Source: Flavobacteriaceae bacterium (GTDB taxonomy: Bacteria; Bacteroidota; Bacteroidia; Flavobacteriales; Flavobacteriaceae). Taken from it: a stretch of 64,000 nt of DNA. Below are positions 44,787 to 53,903 of this stretch, piece by piece (positions within the stretch are counted from its first letter, which is position 1; each line of letters begins with the position of its first letter). The DNA lies in the NCBI GenBank assembly GCA_025800395.1, contig JAOXRU010000576.1, forward strand, positions 1-64,000, in the 5' to 3' direction. The notes under the pieces were generated by a model. It was given only the letters and a program-made list of their open reading frames with translations, searched no databases and was not told the origin of the DNA. Position numbers and translations under genes: made by a program.

Positions 44787-44878
44787 ACTTCATAACTCAA
44801 AATAAGTAAGGAAGTAGCCAAGGCAATAGCACTAAAAAATAAAGCCAAATCCTGTTCTATGAAATCAGATTTGCTCAT
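44768..44878 (-). CDS. Small single-helix membrane peptide
   Basis: 36 residues. A short charged start (MSKSDFIEQ) leads into one hydrophobic helix (LALFFSAIALATSLLILSY) and a charged tail EVSKQLL. The frame ends inside a U-tract terminator, which fits a short dedicated transcript. A near-consensus -7 box (TACTTTTA) lies about 30 bases upstream. No family known. It could be a regulatory or stabilising membrane peptide, or a chance frame. Confidence 0.5.
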   Translation of the reverse strand: MSKSDFIEQDLALFFSAIALATSLLILSYEVSKQLL

Positions 44879-45369
44879 GTTATGGGGTTTTAAGGGGTTA
44901 CTCGGTAAAAGTAGAAAAACTTAGATGTTTGCACTTGCTATTTCTTTGGTTGGTCGTTTTCTGTCGACGAATGTAATTAATTAATAGATAAATGATATTC
45001 TATACCTGGTATTAAATACGCTAAGTCAGTATTATAGAGTGATATTTTGTAATTTTATACCAGCTATTATTAGAAATTACTGGTAAAGAAATAGATGCTG
45101 TTTTTCTTTATAGCGCAATGAATATAAAATGACATAGTAGATTTAAAAAGCCTAAGTTCGAGACAAAATATTGAAGCATCACCTTAGTTAGGTTGAAAAT
45201 TTTGACAAATAATTTAATTTTTTAGGCAAAAGATAGCCGTTATTTTATGTTGATATAGCTATGTGTAAATAAGAAAACTAGTCTTAGCTACGGTTTCTTT
45301 TGATTCAAAAATAGAAGGAAGAAAGGGCTGTTAATTACAGTAATTATAAGAGTTAAATGGTATTATATA
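44879..45369. other. AT-rich intergenic region upstream of dinB
   Basis: No coding frame, no repeat shared with other parts of the window, and no clear structured element. It carries the promoter regions of the small peptide and of dinB, but I cannot place the dinB promoter with confidence. Confidence 0.4.
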
Positions 45370-46455
45370 GTGGAAGTACGCAAGATCATACATATTGATA
45401 TGGATGCTTTTTATGCCTCGGTGGAACAGCTCGATTTTCCGGAGTATAGAGGAAAGCCATTGGTGGTAGGCAGTGGAGAAAAAAGAGGGGTGATTTCTGC
45501 TGCAAGTTACGAAGCACGTAAGTATGGCGTTCGTTCTGCCATGACTGCTGCATTGGCCAAAAAGCGATGTCAGCATCTACTATTTGTGTCACCGCGGTTC
45601 GAGCGATATCGGGAGGTGTCTCAGGCAATACGCAAGATATTTTATGAATACACGCCATTGGTGGAACCATTGGCCTTGGATGAAGCCTATTTGGATGTTA
45701 CCCACAATTTGGTAGGGCAGTCCTCGGCAACTCGTATAGCAAAAGAAATTAGGAATCGCATTTGGGAGGAATTGCAATTGACCGCTTCTGCTGGGATATC
45801 GATAAACAAATTTGTGGCCAAAATTGCTAGTGATTACAACAAACCCAACGGTCAAAAAACCATTGCTCCGGAGGAAGTACTTGGCTTTTTGGAGAACTTG
45901 GATATTCGTAAGTTTTATGGGGTTGGTAAGGTGACTAGGGATAAGATGTACGGCATGGGTATTTTTACAGGAAATGATTTAAAATCCAAAAGCAGGTCAT
46001 TTTTGGAAACGCACTTCGGAAAATCTGGCTTGTATTTTTACGATGCGGTTAGAGGGATACATCCCAGTGCCGTAGAGCCAAATAGGCGGAGCAAATCTGT
46101 GGGTGCAGAGCGAACTTTTAGAGAAAATATTAGTTCCGAAATCTATTTGATAGAGCGATTGGAGCAAATAGCAGCTATATTGGAGAGGAGGTTGCAACAA
46201 TCCAATTTGGCAGGCAAAACCATTACACTAAAGCTCAAGTATAGCGATTTTGAACAACAAACACGTGCTACTAGCTTGTCCTATTTTGTAAAGTCCAAAG
46301 AAATACTTTTAGATACAGCCAAGGAACTATTGTTTCAGGAAGGTTTAAAGAACTCCGTTCGTTTGATTGGAATAAGTGTTTCGAATCTAAACAATAGAGA
46401 AAACAACCACACCCAGCAAGTAAATACGATGGCACAATTGCAGATAGATTTCTAA
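45370..46455 (+). CDS. dinB: DNA polymerase IV (Y family)
   Basis: 361 residues, starting with GTG. Catalytic acidic residues lie in IIHIDMDAFYASVEQ and ALDEAYLDVT. The palm and little-finger parts follow (SAASYEARKYGVRSAM, SVGAERTFRENI). It performs error-prone translesion synthesis. The C-terminal MAQLQIDF is a likely beta-clamp-binding tail. It converges with the carbonic anhydrase gene, with a terminator between. Confidence 0.95.
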   Translation: MEVRKIIHIDMDAFYASVEQLDFPEYRGKPLVVGSGEKRGVISAASYEARKYGVRSAMTAALAKKRCQHLLFVSPRFERYREVSQAIRKIFYEYTPLVEPLALDEAYLDVTHNLVGQSSATRIAKEIRNRIWEELQLTASAGISINKFVAKIASDYNKPNGQKTIAPEEVLGFLENLDIRKFYGVGKVTRDKMYGMGIFTGNDLKSKSRSFLETHFGKSGLYFYDAVRGIHPSAVEPNRRSKSVGAERTFRENISSEIYLIERLEQIAAILERRLQQSNLAGKTITLKLKYSDFEQQTRATSLSYFVKSKEILLDTAKELLFQEGLKNSVRLIGISVSNLNNRENNHTQQVNTMAQLQIDF

Positions 46456-46498
46456 AAAAACAAAGGCCGCCTAAAACATTTAGCCGGTCTTTGTTTTT
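46454..46498. terminator. Bidirectional terminator between dinB and carbonic anhydrase
   Basis: Stem AAACAAAGnCCG/CGGnCTTTGTTT with A-rich and T-rich flanks, between convergent stop codons. Confidence 0.75.
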
Positions 46499-46512
46499 GA
46501 AAAATCTTTTTG

Positions 46513-47148
46513 TTAGATCAAGCTAACTTTTCCATCGCTCAATGCATAAACGGCTCCTACTATTTTGATTTCTCCGTTGGCTTCCATTTCTTTGAGAATA
46601 GGAGATTTTTCACGGATACGTTCCATAGTAAGATTTACATTGTTTTTAATGGTTTGGTTTACAAATTCAGTATTGCCAGAATCGTAGTTTCCGCCAACTT
46701 CTGCTTTAGACTTTTCCACAGCAGGAGTTATGTTTGCCAGCATGCTGGTGATGTTTCCAAGCTCTACACCATCACAAGCTGCTTTTACAGCACCACAAGC
46801 TTCGTGTCCTAGCACCATTAATAGCTTACTACCAGCAACCTTACAAGCGTATTCCATACTTCCTAGAATATCTGTGTTTTCGAAATTTCCTGCAACACGA
46901 GACACAAAAACATCTCCAATGCTCTGGTCAAATACCTGTTCTACAGGTACACGAGAATCTATACAGGAGAGCACAATAGCTTGTGGCCATTGTCCTCCTG
47001 TAGTCTGCGACATTAAGCTCTTGTTGTCTACAGCTGTGTTTTCGTTATTGGTGTAACGTTGGTTTCCAGCCATCATTTGCTCCAATACACTATCTGGAGT
47101 CAAAGCCGCCTGACTGTCGGCGTTTATTACATTGTTTCTAATACTCAT
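46513..47148 (-). CDS. Beta-class carbonic anhydrase
   Basis: 211 residues. Zinc ligands Cys, His and Cys are in SCIDSRVPVE and VLGHEACGAVKAAC, with the Asp-Arg dyad in CIDSR. It interconverts carbon dioxide and bicarbonate; no signal peptide is present, so it is cytoplasmic. It starts 18 bases after a SulP transporter gene in the same direction, so the pair probably supplies bicarbonate. Confidence 0.93.
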   Translation of the reverse strand: MSIRNNVINADSQAALTPDSVLEQMMAGNQRYTNNENTAVDNKSLMSQTTGGQWPQAIVLSCIDSRVPVEQVFDQSIGDVFVSRVAGNFENTDILGSMEYACKVAGSKLLMVLGHEACGAVKAACDGVELGNITSMLANITPAVEKSKAEVGGNYDSGNTEFVNQTIKNNVNLTMERIREKSPILKEMEANGEIKIVGAVYALSDGKVSLI

Positions 47149-47166
47149 AATATATTTTTTTAAAAA

Positions 47167-49035
47167 TTAGTATTGGTTTGGATCTACATTTTCTTTTATC
47201 CAAGCTAGGCAACTGGCAAAGTCTGGGAACAATTCTTCTTCTGCAATCAAATCTGGAATAATATCAATGGTTTCCATCATATACTTGGGTTGTGCTTGCA
47301 TATCTACCAATAAAATATGAATGTCTTGTTGTCTTAGATCTACCAAAATATCCTCTAACACATACAAGCCAGATTGGTCTATATACTGCATACGATCCAT
47401 TCGCATAACCACATAATGGGCGGTTTCGGGTATTTGTTTAGACATCATTTGTATTTCAGAAGTAGAACCAAAGAATAAAGGACCTTTGATGTGTTTAATG
47501 AATACTTCTTCTTTAAACTCCTTGGGGAAACTGGCTTCGTCTGCCCAAGCAGATTCTTCGGTTAAGGTCAATACATCCGATTGTTGTGCAGTGAGATCCC
47601 CAATCTTTTTCATAAACATCAAACTAGCAATTACCAATCCAATACCTACTGCGTAAACCAAATTCCAAACAGAAGATAATACCAATACAATAAGCATTAT
47701 TACAACCTCTGAGCTCAATTTTATTGGGCCTAATTTCATGTCTTTTGGAAGCTTTGGGATAGCTTTTAATCCTTTATAATCCATTACGCCTATACCCACA
47801 GTAATTAAAATACCAGCTAATACAGCTGCCGGAATTTTTGATGCTACAGGTCCCAATGCCAACAGAATAATTAATAGCATAATACCAGCAATCATACCAG
47901 ATAGTTTGGTTTTACCTCCACTTTTAATATTCACTACCGTACGAATAGTTGCTCCTGCACCAGGAATACCACCAAATAAGGCACCTATAGTATTACCAAT
48001 ACCTTGTCCTACCAATTCTTTATTGGGTTTGTGGTGGGTCTTGGTCATATTATCAGCCACTACCGAGGTCAACAAAGAGTCAATTGCTCCTAATAGCGCC
48101 AGAGTAAGTGCCGTAAATATGTAAGGAGTAATGCTAGCGATACTAAAGCCAGTGAAAATTTCCATTTTGGGCATGGGGATACCGCTAGGTATTTCTTGTA
48201 TTGGGCGATAGTCCCAGTCAAGGCCATAGGCTATACCAGAAACAACTACCAAACTTACCAAGGTGCTTGGAATGGCTGTTGTGATGCGTTTAAAGCCATA
48301 AATGATAATAATAGTGGCTAGAGCCAATCCCAATTCTAGCCAATTGATGTTTTGTAATCCTCTGCCAATTACTTTGAATGTACCTATTACACCAGAAGCA
48401 TTGTTGCCAGCTAAAGTTCTTGCTTCTTTATCGATATCTTCCTTTGTTACTTTTTCTCCTCTGGCAATGGTTTCTTTAAAATCATCTAATACAAGAAGCT
48501 TTTCACGTGCTTCATCTTTTAAAATGTTTTCTAGAATTACTTCTTGTGCTTGGGGTACAAATTGTTTTACATATTCCGCATCTTCTTTTGGATAATACCC
48601 AATACTTGGAAGTATTTGCGTAACCAAGATAATCACTCCAATAGCAGTCATAAACCCAGATACTACAGGATATGGAATGTATTTGATGTATTTGCCGAGT
48701 TTGAGAACTCCAAGTAAAATCTGAATGATACCTGCAAGCATAAATACCATCAAAATAGCGGGCAATGCTTTTTCTATATCCCCTTCGTTTACGGCTAAAA
48801 TTTGTGCTATTACCACCATACTTACCGCAGTCATTGGTGCAGTTGGTCCAGAGATTTGTGTATTGGTTCCTCCAAACAAAGCAGCAAAGAAACTAATAAA
48901 TATAGCTCCGTATAAACCAGCAGTAGGACCTAATCCAGAGGAGACCCCGAATGCCAAGGCTAGGGGCAAAGCTACAATTCCAGCCGTAATTCCTCCAAAG
49001 GCATCTCCTTTGATGTTTGAAAATAAATTTTTCAT
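47167..49035 (-). CDS. SulP family anion transporter with STAS domain
   Basis: 622 residues with about 12 membrane helices, SulP signatures (GDAFGGITAGIVALPLALAFGVSSGLGPTAGLYGAI; GGIPGAGATIRTVVNIKSGGKTKLSG) and a C-terminal STAS domain (about 500-600, HYVVMRMDRMQYIDQSGLYVLEDIL). Members move sulfate, bicarbonate or other anions. A large loop with Lys/Glu residues (about 170-215) lies between helices. The carbonic anhydrase partner suggests bicarbonate as substrate. Confidence 0.92.
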   Translation of the reverse strand: MKNLFSNIKGDAFGGITAGIVALPLALAFGVSSGLGPTAGLYGAIFISFFAALFGGTNTQISGPTAPMTAVSMVVIAQILAVNEGDIEKALPAILMVFMLAGIIQILLGVLKLGKYIKYIPYPVVSGFMTAIGVIILVTQILPSIGYYPKEDAEYVKQFVPQAQEVILENILKDEAREKLLVLDDFKETIARGEKVTKEDIDKEARTLAGNNASGVIGTFKVIGRGLQNINWLELGLALATIIIIYGFKRITTAIPSTLVSLVVVSGIAYGLDWDYRPIQEIPSGIPMPKMEIFTGFSIASITPYIFTALTLALLGAIDSLLTSVVADNMTKTHHKPNKELVGQGIGNTIGALFGGIPGAGATIRTVVNIKSGGKTKLSGMIAGIMLLIILLALGPVASKIPAAVLAGILITVGIGVMDYKGLKAIPKLPKDMKLGPIKLSSEVVIMLIVLVLSSVWNLVYAVGIGLVIASLMFMKKIGDLTAQQSDVLTLTEESAWADEASFPKEFKEEVFIKHIKGPLFFGSTSEIQMMSKQIPETAHYVVMRMDRMQYIDQSGLYVLEDILVDLRQQDIHILLVDMQAQPKYMMETIDIIPDLIAEEELFPDFASCLAWIKENVDPNQY

Positions 49036-49052
49036 GAGTGTTTTGGTTTTTA

Positions 49053-49076
49053 GATACGGTATGGAATACCAGTATC
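49053..49076 (-). promoter_or_regulatory. Inverted repeat upstream of the SulP gene
   Basis: GATACGGTAT (49053-49062) and ATACCAGTATC (49066-49076) form a near-perfect stem around 3 bases with one bulged A, 17 bases upstream of the SulP start. It may be an operator or a hairpin in the mRNA leader. No regulator can be named. Confidence 0.35.
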
Positions 49077-49131
49077 GTGTTTTTGTCCAAATGATGGACA
49101 GTGATTTTTTAAATAATTATAGAATAGAGTG

Positions 49132-49446
49132 TTATGCTATTTCTGGTGGTGGGGTATGTAATTCCACGCAGTGCGAATTGCGATAATCGAGGGAGTTGTA
49201 TAATCGTGTTTCCTCAGTATCTTGATGCAGGGAAACAAGCGTAACGATATTGTGAAGTTTGTATTTGTCTTCCTTTTCTTTTTCGTCCTCATTGGGTTCG
49301 TTTTCGCAGCCAAGTTCGCCAATCAAGGCAACTTCCTGTTCGGAAAAGATTTTGAAAGTGTTGGAAATAGTGTCTAATGCATGAAACGACAGACCGCATA
49401 ATGCAATATAAACTAGGTAGACACCAATTTTTTGTTTCCCTTTCAT
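49132..49446 (-). CDS. Small protein with signal-like N-terminus
   Basis: 104 residues. A hydrophobic N-terminal segment (IGVYLVYIALCGLSFHAL) is followed by an acidic stretch ENEPNEDEKEKEDKYK and a polar tail with CVELHTPPPEIA. No family is recognised. It lies between batE and the SulP gene; only 1 base separates it from batE, so it is probably the tail of the bat operon or an independent secreted protein. Confidence 0.6.
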   Translation of the reverse strand: MKGKQKIGVYLVYIALCGLSFHALDTISNTFKIFSEQEVALIGELGCENEPNEDEKEKEDKYKLHNIVTLVSLHQDTEETRLYNSLDYRNSHCVELHTPPPEIA

Positions 49447-49447
49447 T

Positions 49448-50227
49448 TTAAGGAGTTTGTAAATACAATTCCGTTTTTATTTCTCTCAAGTCTTCGGCTA
49501 AAACCCAACCGGTTTGTCCATTGTCGAGTTGGATTTTTTTCCAAATATCGAACTGGTCTAAAATATAAAATTTTGTACCTTCATGCAAGCGAAAAGCACT
49601 TTCACTTCTCAAATTGGGTTCGCTTTGGACACTTACTTCATTTTTAAACAATATTGCTGGACGATTTTCTCTTTCTTTGCTTTCCAAAATAAAGGACATG
49701 CTCACTGCAAGGATCCCGATACTGATTATTGCCAAGCTGCTAATAAAGGCAATTCTTTTTTGTGTTGGGAGAGTGGATCTGTAGTAAAGCAAAAACAACA
49801 AAACGAATAGTATGGTTGCTGTGATGCTGATATATGCCCATTGGTCTATACTAAAAAAAGACAGCCAGCGGTTTTTTGCCCGAGACAATTCATTGGTAGG
49901 AAGTTGTTCTATGGCGTCTATAGTCATGTTTTGCGCAAAACTAAGGTTGTTTTGTATGTCTGTGTCGTTGGGTGTGAGCAAGAGTGCTTTTTCGTAATAA
50001 AAAATACTGGGTGCAATATGGCTACTTTTGTAGTGGGCATTTGCCAGATTGAAGTAGACCGCAGCAGATTGTTGGTTGCCTTGTAATATTTGCTCGTATG
50101 TTGTTATGGCTTGTTGGTAGTTACCATCGTTATACGCCTTGTTGGCCTCTGCAAACAGTTGGTCTTTGTCTTGTGCACTTAACATCAAGCTTCCGAAGGT
50201 AAATAGTAAAACAAATAAATTTTTCAT
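49448..50227 (-). CDS. batE: BatE, TPR and SH3-like protein
   Basis: 259 residues. A signal peptide, TPR repeats (about 20-110: AEANKAYNDGNYQQAITTYEQIL...AAVYFNLANAHYKSSHIAPSIFYYEKAL), two membrane helices (about 130-150 and 160-185) and a C-terminal SH3-like domain (EVSVQSEPNLRSESAFRLHEGTKFYILDQ...TGWVLAEDL) follow in order. It fits BatE, a periplasm-facing scaffold. It sits 10 bases after batD. Confidence 0.85.
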   Translation of the reverse strand: MKNLFVLLFTFGSLMLSAQDKDQLFAEANKAYNDGNYQQAITTYEQILQGNQQSAAVYFNLANAHYKSSHIAPSIFYYEKALLLTPNDTDIQNNLSFAQNMTIDAIEQLPTNELSRAKNRWLSFFSIDQWAYISITATILFVLLFLLYYRSTLPTQKRIAFISSLAIISIGILAVSMSFILESKERENRPAILFKNEVSVQSEPNLRSESAFRLHEGTKFYILDQFDIWKKIQLDNGQTGWVLAEDLREIKTELYLQTP

Positions 50228-50237
50228 CTTTTTCGGG

Positions 50238-52001
50238 TTACAAATGTTTGTCTATGATGGCGATTACTTCTACAGCTTGGTTGTAGTCGGATTGCATGGC
50301 ACTACTTGTGGCTGGGGTATATCGTGCCAGTTCGCAGTTTTTTAATAGTCCCAAAAACTGTACAACGCCATCGGAGGATACTCCTTTGTCTTCGAGTAGC
50401 TGTTGGATCTTGTCTTTAGAAAAGTCCGAGGTTTCTATATGCAATTTTGCTTTGAGGTAGTTGTGTAAGGCTTTTTCCAGAGCGATATAAAATGCATCTT
50501 CTTTATCGAGAGCTTTTTTGGCAGCGGACAAATATTTTTTGGCCAATCGATTGGCTTTTCGCACTTTGTTTCCAGTGACATCGGCGGCTATTTTCTTTTG
50601 TTTTCGATCTACTATCCATGCAATAGGTATTGCCAATAAGGGAAGGAGCAACCACAAATAATAAGCCTTGCTACCAAAGAAGTAGTTTTGTTGTACAGGG
50701 AGCCAGTGGCTCGATGTTTTGTTAAACAAAAAGGTGTTGTTGTTGGCTACAACTACTTGTTTGTTGACAGTATTGGTGTTGGTGTTTTGGGTATTGTTGG
50801 TCGGTCCTTCTATTACATCGACGATTAATTCCTCGGACGCTATAGATTTGTAACTTGCACTTTTGGGGTCAAAATAATTGAAATTTATTTTTGGTATGGG
50901 GTATATTCCTTGGTAGGCTGGTACTACGGTGTAATTGTGGAGTACCTTTCCTTGCATTCCAGAAAGGGTAGTAGCTACTTTTTGTTCTACCTCCGGATCA
51001 TATACTTCCAAAGCAGCTGGTAACTGCAATTTAGGAATATCTAATAGTTTGAGGTTTCCTTTGCCACTTACGATTACTTTGGCCTGTAAAGATTCTCCAG
51101 CATTGAGGGCGGATTTGCTTGCCGTTACTTCGAAATCGAATTGGCCGACTGCTCCTGAGAAATTGGCAGGACGTCCTTCCGTAGGTAAAGGTTTGGAATG
51201 AATAATCAAATTGCCTGCGGCTACTTTTTTGATGACCTGGGTATAGATACGAGAACCAAAAAAGTCTCTTCTGTTGGTAGGAACATCTACACTTACATTG
51301 AGTAAAAGGGGCTCGATTTCGAGTTTACCTGTTTTTTGAGGATATAAGACCACTCTTTTGAGAACGACATAGCGGTATTGTTCGCCTTTGTAGGTGCCTG
51401 TTTTGGCAACAATTTTGGTGATGGGGATGTCCTGACTCCAAAAGTTGTTGTATTTGGGGCTTTCGGCCCATTCGTAATTGCTAACACTTACATTGGGACT
51501 CACATATAATTTGTAAACGATACTGATGCCTTCATTGAGGAAGGGTTTGGATTTGGAAAGCTCGGCTACCAAATGTATGTTTTCGTCTGCAACATTATCC
51601 GCAGTTTTGTTGATACTCGGATTGGATACTGCAGCAGTTACTTCTACCGTTTTGGGAGATGTTTTGTACAGTGTGCCATCTATGGTGATGCTCGCTTGTC
51701 CGATACGGAGTTTTCCTTTTTTTACTGGAGAAACGATATAGGTATATGCTTTGGAATATTTGAACTTGCCATTTACCCAACTTTGGCTAATATTGTGAAT
51801 AGGTCCCATGACAACCTGAAAATTGGCAAAATCGGGCGGATCAAAATTGTCGCCATCTTTGTTCATTTCAAATATCACACGCAGGCGTTCGTTGAGGCCA
51901 ATTTTTTCTTTACTGATTTTTACCTCAAACTGCACATCCTGTGCATACGCCATAGAAATGCCCAATAAAAATAGTATCCAAATGCTTTTTGCCTGAAACA
52001 T
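50238..52001 (-). CDS. batD: BatD, large membrane-anchored beta-domain protein
   Basis: 587 residues. A signal peptide (ending GISMAYAQ) is followed by an exported part with repeated immunoglobulin-like beta segments (VQFEVKISKEKIGLNERLRVIFEMN; FDFEVTASKSALNAGESLQAKVIVSGKGNLKLLDIPKLQLP), one membrane helix near 450 (YLWLLLPLLAIPIAWIV) and a cytoplasmic C-terminal helical domain. This is the BatD layout. It lies between batC and batE. Confidence 0.9.
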   Translation of the reverse strand: MFQAKSIWILFLLGISMAYAQDVQFEVKISKEKIGLNERLRVIFEMNKDGDNFDPPDFANFQVVMGPIHNISQSWVNGKFKYSKAYTYIVSPVKKGKLRIGQASITIDGTLYKTSPKTVEVTAAVSNPSINKTADNVADENIHLVAELSKSKPFLNEGISIVYKLYVSPNVSVSNYEWAESPKYNNFWSQDIPITKIVAKTGTYKGEQYRYVVLKRVVLYPQKTGKLEIEPLLLNVSVDVPTNRRDFFGSRIYTQVIKKVAAGNLIIHSKPLPTEGRPANFSGAVGQFDFEVTASKSALNAGESLQAKVIVSGKGNLKLLDIPKLQLPAALEVYDPEVEQKVATTLSGMQGKVLHNYTVVPAYQGIYPIPKINFNYFDPKSASYKSIASEELIVDVIEGPTNNTQNTNTNTVNKQVVVANNNTFLFNKTSSHWLPVQQNYFFGSKAYYLWLLLPLLAIPIAWIVDRKQKKIAADVTGNKVRKANRLAKKYLSAAKKALDKEDAFYIALEKALHNYLKAKLHIETSDFSKDKIQQLLEDKGVSSDGVVQFLGLLKNCELARYTPATSSAMQSDYNQAVEVIAIIDKHL

Positions 52002-52002
52002 A

Positions 52003-52860
52003 TTACCAGTCTTTTTGATTTTTTCGCCTCACTCCTTTAACTTTTTTTGCATTCATTTTTTCCTGCACCTTCTTTTCTTCATTTTTCATGGCTTGCAGCA
52101 AATTTTGAATTTGTTGGGGGGACAATTTATTTTTCTTTGGTTGCTGTTGCTGTTGCTGTTGCTGTTTTTTGTCTTGCTGATCGTTTTTTCCTTTGTTATC
52201 CTTCTTCTCTTTTTTATCTTCTTCGGGCTTTTTGTCGTTTTTGCCTTCTTTATCCTGGTCGCCTTTGTTTTTTTCCTGATCGCCCTCTTTGTCTTTTTTG
52301 TCTTGGTCGCCTTCTTTTTTGTCGTCTTTCTTTTCTTTGTCTTTATCGTTGTCTTTTTCTTTCTTGTCTTTTTTGTTGTTTTTGTCTTTGGGGTTTTTGT
52401 CCTCTTGTTTTTTGAGCATTTCTTTGGCAAGGGCCAAATTGTAACGTGTTTCGTCGTCTTTGGGATTGTTGCGCAATGCTTGTTTGTAAGAAGTTACAGC
52501 CTCTTGGTATTTTTTGTTTTGCATAAACACATTGCCGAGATTGTGATAGGCTTGGTGTTTTTCGCTTTTGTTTTCTGCAATTTCTGCAGTTTGCTTAAAA
52601 CGCAGCAAGGCTTCGTCAAAGTTGCTACCTTTGTAATATTGGGTGCCCAAATTGTATCTTGCTACTGTGTTTTTATTGTTTTTGGAGATAGCTTGGCGGT
52701 ATTTGGCTTCTGCTTGCACATTTTCTTTGGTGGTATAATGCTGGTTGCCTTCGTAAGTAAGGTTGTTGGAGTCTTGCAGATTGGTTTTTTCTTGCTTGTC
52801 GGTTTCTTGTGCCCACGAAAATCCTAGCGTCAGACACATCAGATATACTATTTTTTTCAT
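52003..52860 (-). CDS. batC: BatC, TPR protein with Lys/Asp/Gln low-complexity tail
   Basis: 285 residues. A signal peptide, TPR repeats (about 30-150: AEAKYRQAISKNNKNTVARYNLGTQYYKG...AYHNLGNVFMQNKKYQEAVTSYKQAL) and a long charged stretch of Lys, Asp, Glu and Asn (about 160-240) with a run of eight Gln are followed by KNKLSPQQIQNLLQAMKNEEKKVQEKM. The TPR half fits BatC. The charged tail is longer and more repetitive than typical, and could vary in length between strains through slippage in its repetitive codons. Overlaps batB by ATGA. Confidence 0.88.
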   Translation of the reverse strand: MKKIVYLMCLTLGFSWAQETDKQEKTNLQDSNNLTYEGNQHYTTKENVQAEAKYRQAISKNNKNTVARYNLGTQYYKGSNFDEALLRFKQTAEIAENKSEKHQAYHNLGNVFMQNKKYQEAVTSYKQALRNNPKDDETRYNLALAKEMLKKQEDKNPKDKNNKKDKKEKDNDKDKEKKDDKKEGDQDKKDKEGDQEKNKGDQDKEGKNDKKPEEDKKEKKDNKGKNDQQDKKQQQQQQQQPKKNKLSPQQIQNLLQAMKNEEKKVQEKMNAKKVKGVRRKNQKDW

Positions 52861-53900
52861 TTGCTTGCTTTTTCGTTAAACAAATTGAGTTTTCGAAGCC
52901 AGATCGTTTTTCTGTCCAAGACAAAAATATCTAGGAGTAAAATGAATAAGGCAGCGGCTATAAACCATTGAAATTGGTCTTTGAATTCGGCAAATTGCTT
53001 GGCTTCAAATTCTTTTTTATCCATTTTGGCAAGTTCTTCTTTAAAAGTTTCCACTGCCATTTCTGTATTTTGTCCGTTGATGTATTTCCCATTACCATCT
53101 TTGGCTATTTCTTCCAATATTTCTGGGTTGAGCTTGGTAATGACTACATTTCCTTGTGGATCTTTTTTGTAGGTATCGAGCAGTCCACGGCGTTTTATTG
53201 GAATGCGATCACCTTTGGTGGTTCCTACGCCTATGGTGTAGATTTTGATACCTTCTTCTACGGCTTTCTCTACCATTTCTTGTGCTGCACCATCAGAATG
53301 ATCTTCTCCATCGGAGAGGATGAGAAGCACCCTATTGGTTTGCTCTTCGTCGTTGAAAAAAGTGGTAGCCAGATCTATTGCTTCATCCAAGGCGGTACCT
53401 TGAGAGGACAGCATATTGGTATTCATGCCCTGCAAAAACATACGAGCAGCACCATAGTCGGTGGTAATTGGTAATTGAGGATAGGCCTGTCCTGCGTAGG
53501 CTATAATGCCGATACGATCACTAGCCAATTGTTGTATAATCTCCGATACCAAGCGTTTGGACTTTTCCAAACGGTTGGGGGCGATGTCTTCTGCCAACAT
53601 ACTCTTAGATACGTCTACAGCAAATACCAAATCGACTCCTTCTCTTTTTACTGTTTCCAATTTGGTGCCTACTTTGGGGTTTACCAATGAGACTATAATA
53701 CATGACAAGCCCAATAGGAGGAGTAAAAACTTGAGGGTTCCCTTAAACTTGGAAGTATCTGGACTGAGTTTTTTAAACAAAGCAGTATCTGCAAATTTTT
53801 GTTGTTGCTTTCTTTTCCATATACGCACCAGCACATGTAGCACCACCATTACTGGGATGGCAATAAACAAATAGAAATATATTTTTTCTTCTAACTGCAT
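52857..53900 (-). CDS. batB: BatB, von Willebrand factor A protein
   Basis: 347 residues. Two N-terminal membrane helices are followed by a VWA domain with the metal-ion site FAVDVSKSMLAEDIAPNRLEKSKRL (DxSxS), then ILSDGEDHSDG, and a C-terminal helix (FIAAALFILLLDIFVL). Paralog of batA. The VWA part faces the periplasm or cytoplasm and would bind partner proteins. Between batA and batC with 3-base and overlapping junctions. Confidence 0.92.
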   Translation of the reverse strand: MQLEEKIYFYLFIAIPVMVVLHVLVRIWKRKQQQKFADTALFKKLSPDTSKFKGTLKFLLLLLGLSCIIVSLVNPKVGTKLETVKREGVDLVFAVDVSKSMLAEDIAPNRLEKSKRLVSEIIQQLASDRIGIIAYAGQAYPQLPITTDYGAARMFLQGMNTNMLSSQGTALDEAIDLATTFFNDEEQTNRVLLILSDGEDHSDGAAQEMVEKAVEEGIKIYTIGVGTTKGDRIPIKRRGLLDTYKKDPQGNVVITKLNPEILEEIAKDGNGKYINGQNTEMAVETFKEELAKMDKKEFEAKQFAEFKDQFQWFIAAALFILLLDIFVLDRKTIWLRKLNLFNEKASK

Positions 53901-53903
53901 GGT

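Noticed and set aside
52015-52827. A 270-codon plus-strand frame with hydrophobic residues opposite batC
   Set aside because: It is the antisense reading of a Lys/Asp-rich low-complexity gene, which naturally gives Phe/Leu/Val runs. No promoter, and batC is a clear gene.
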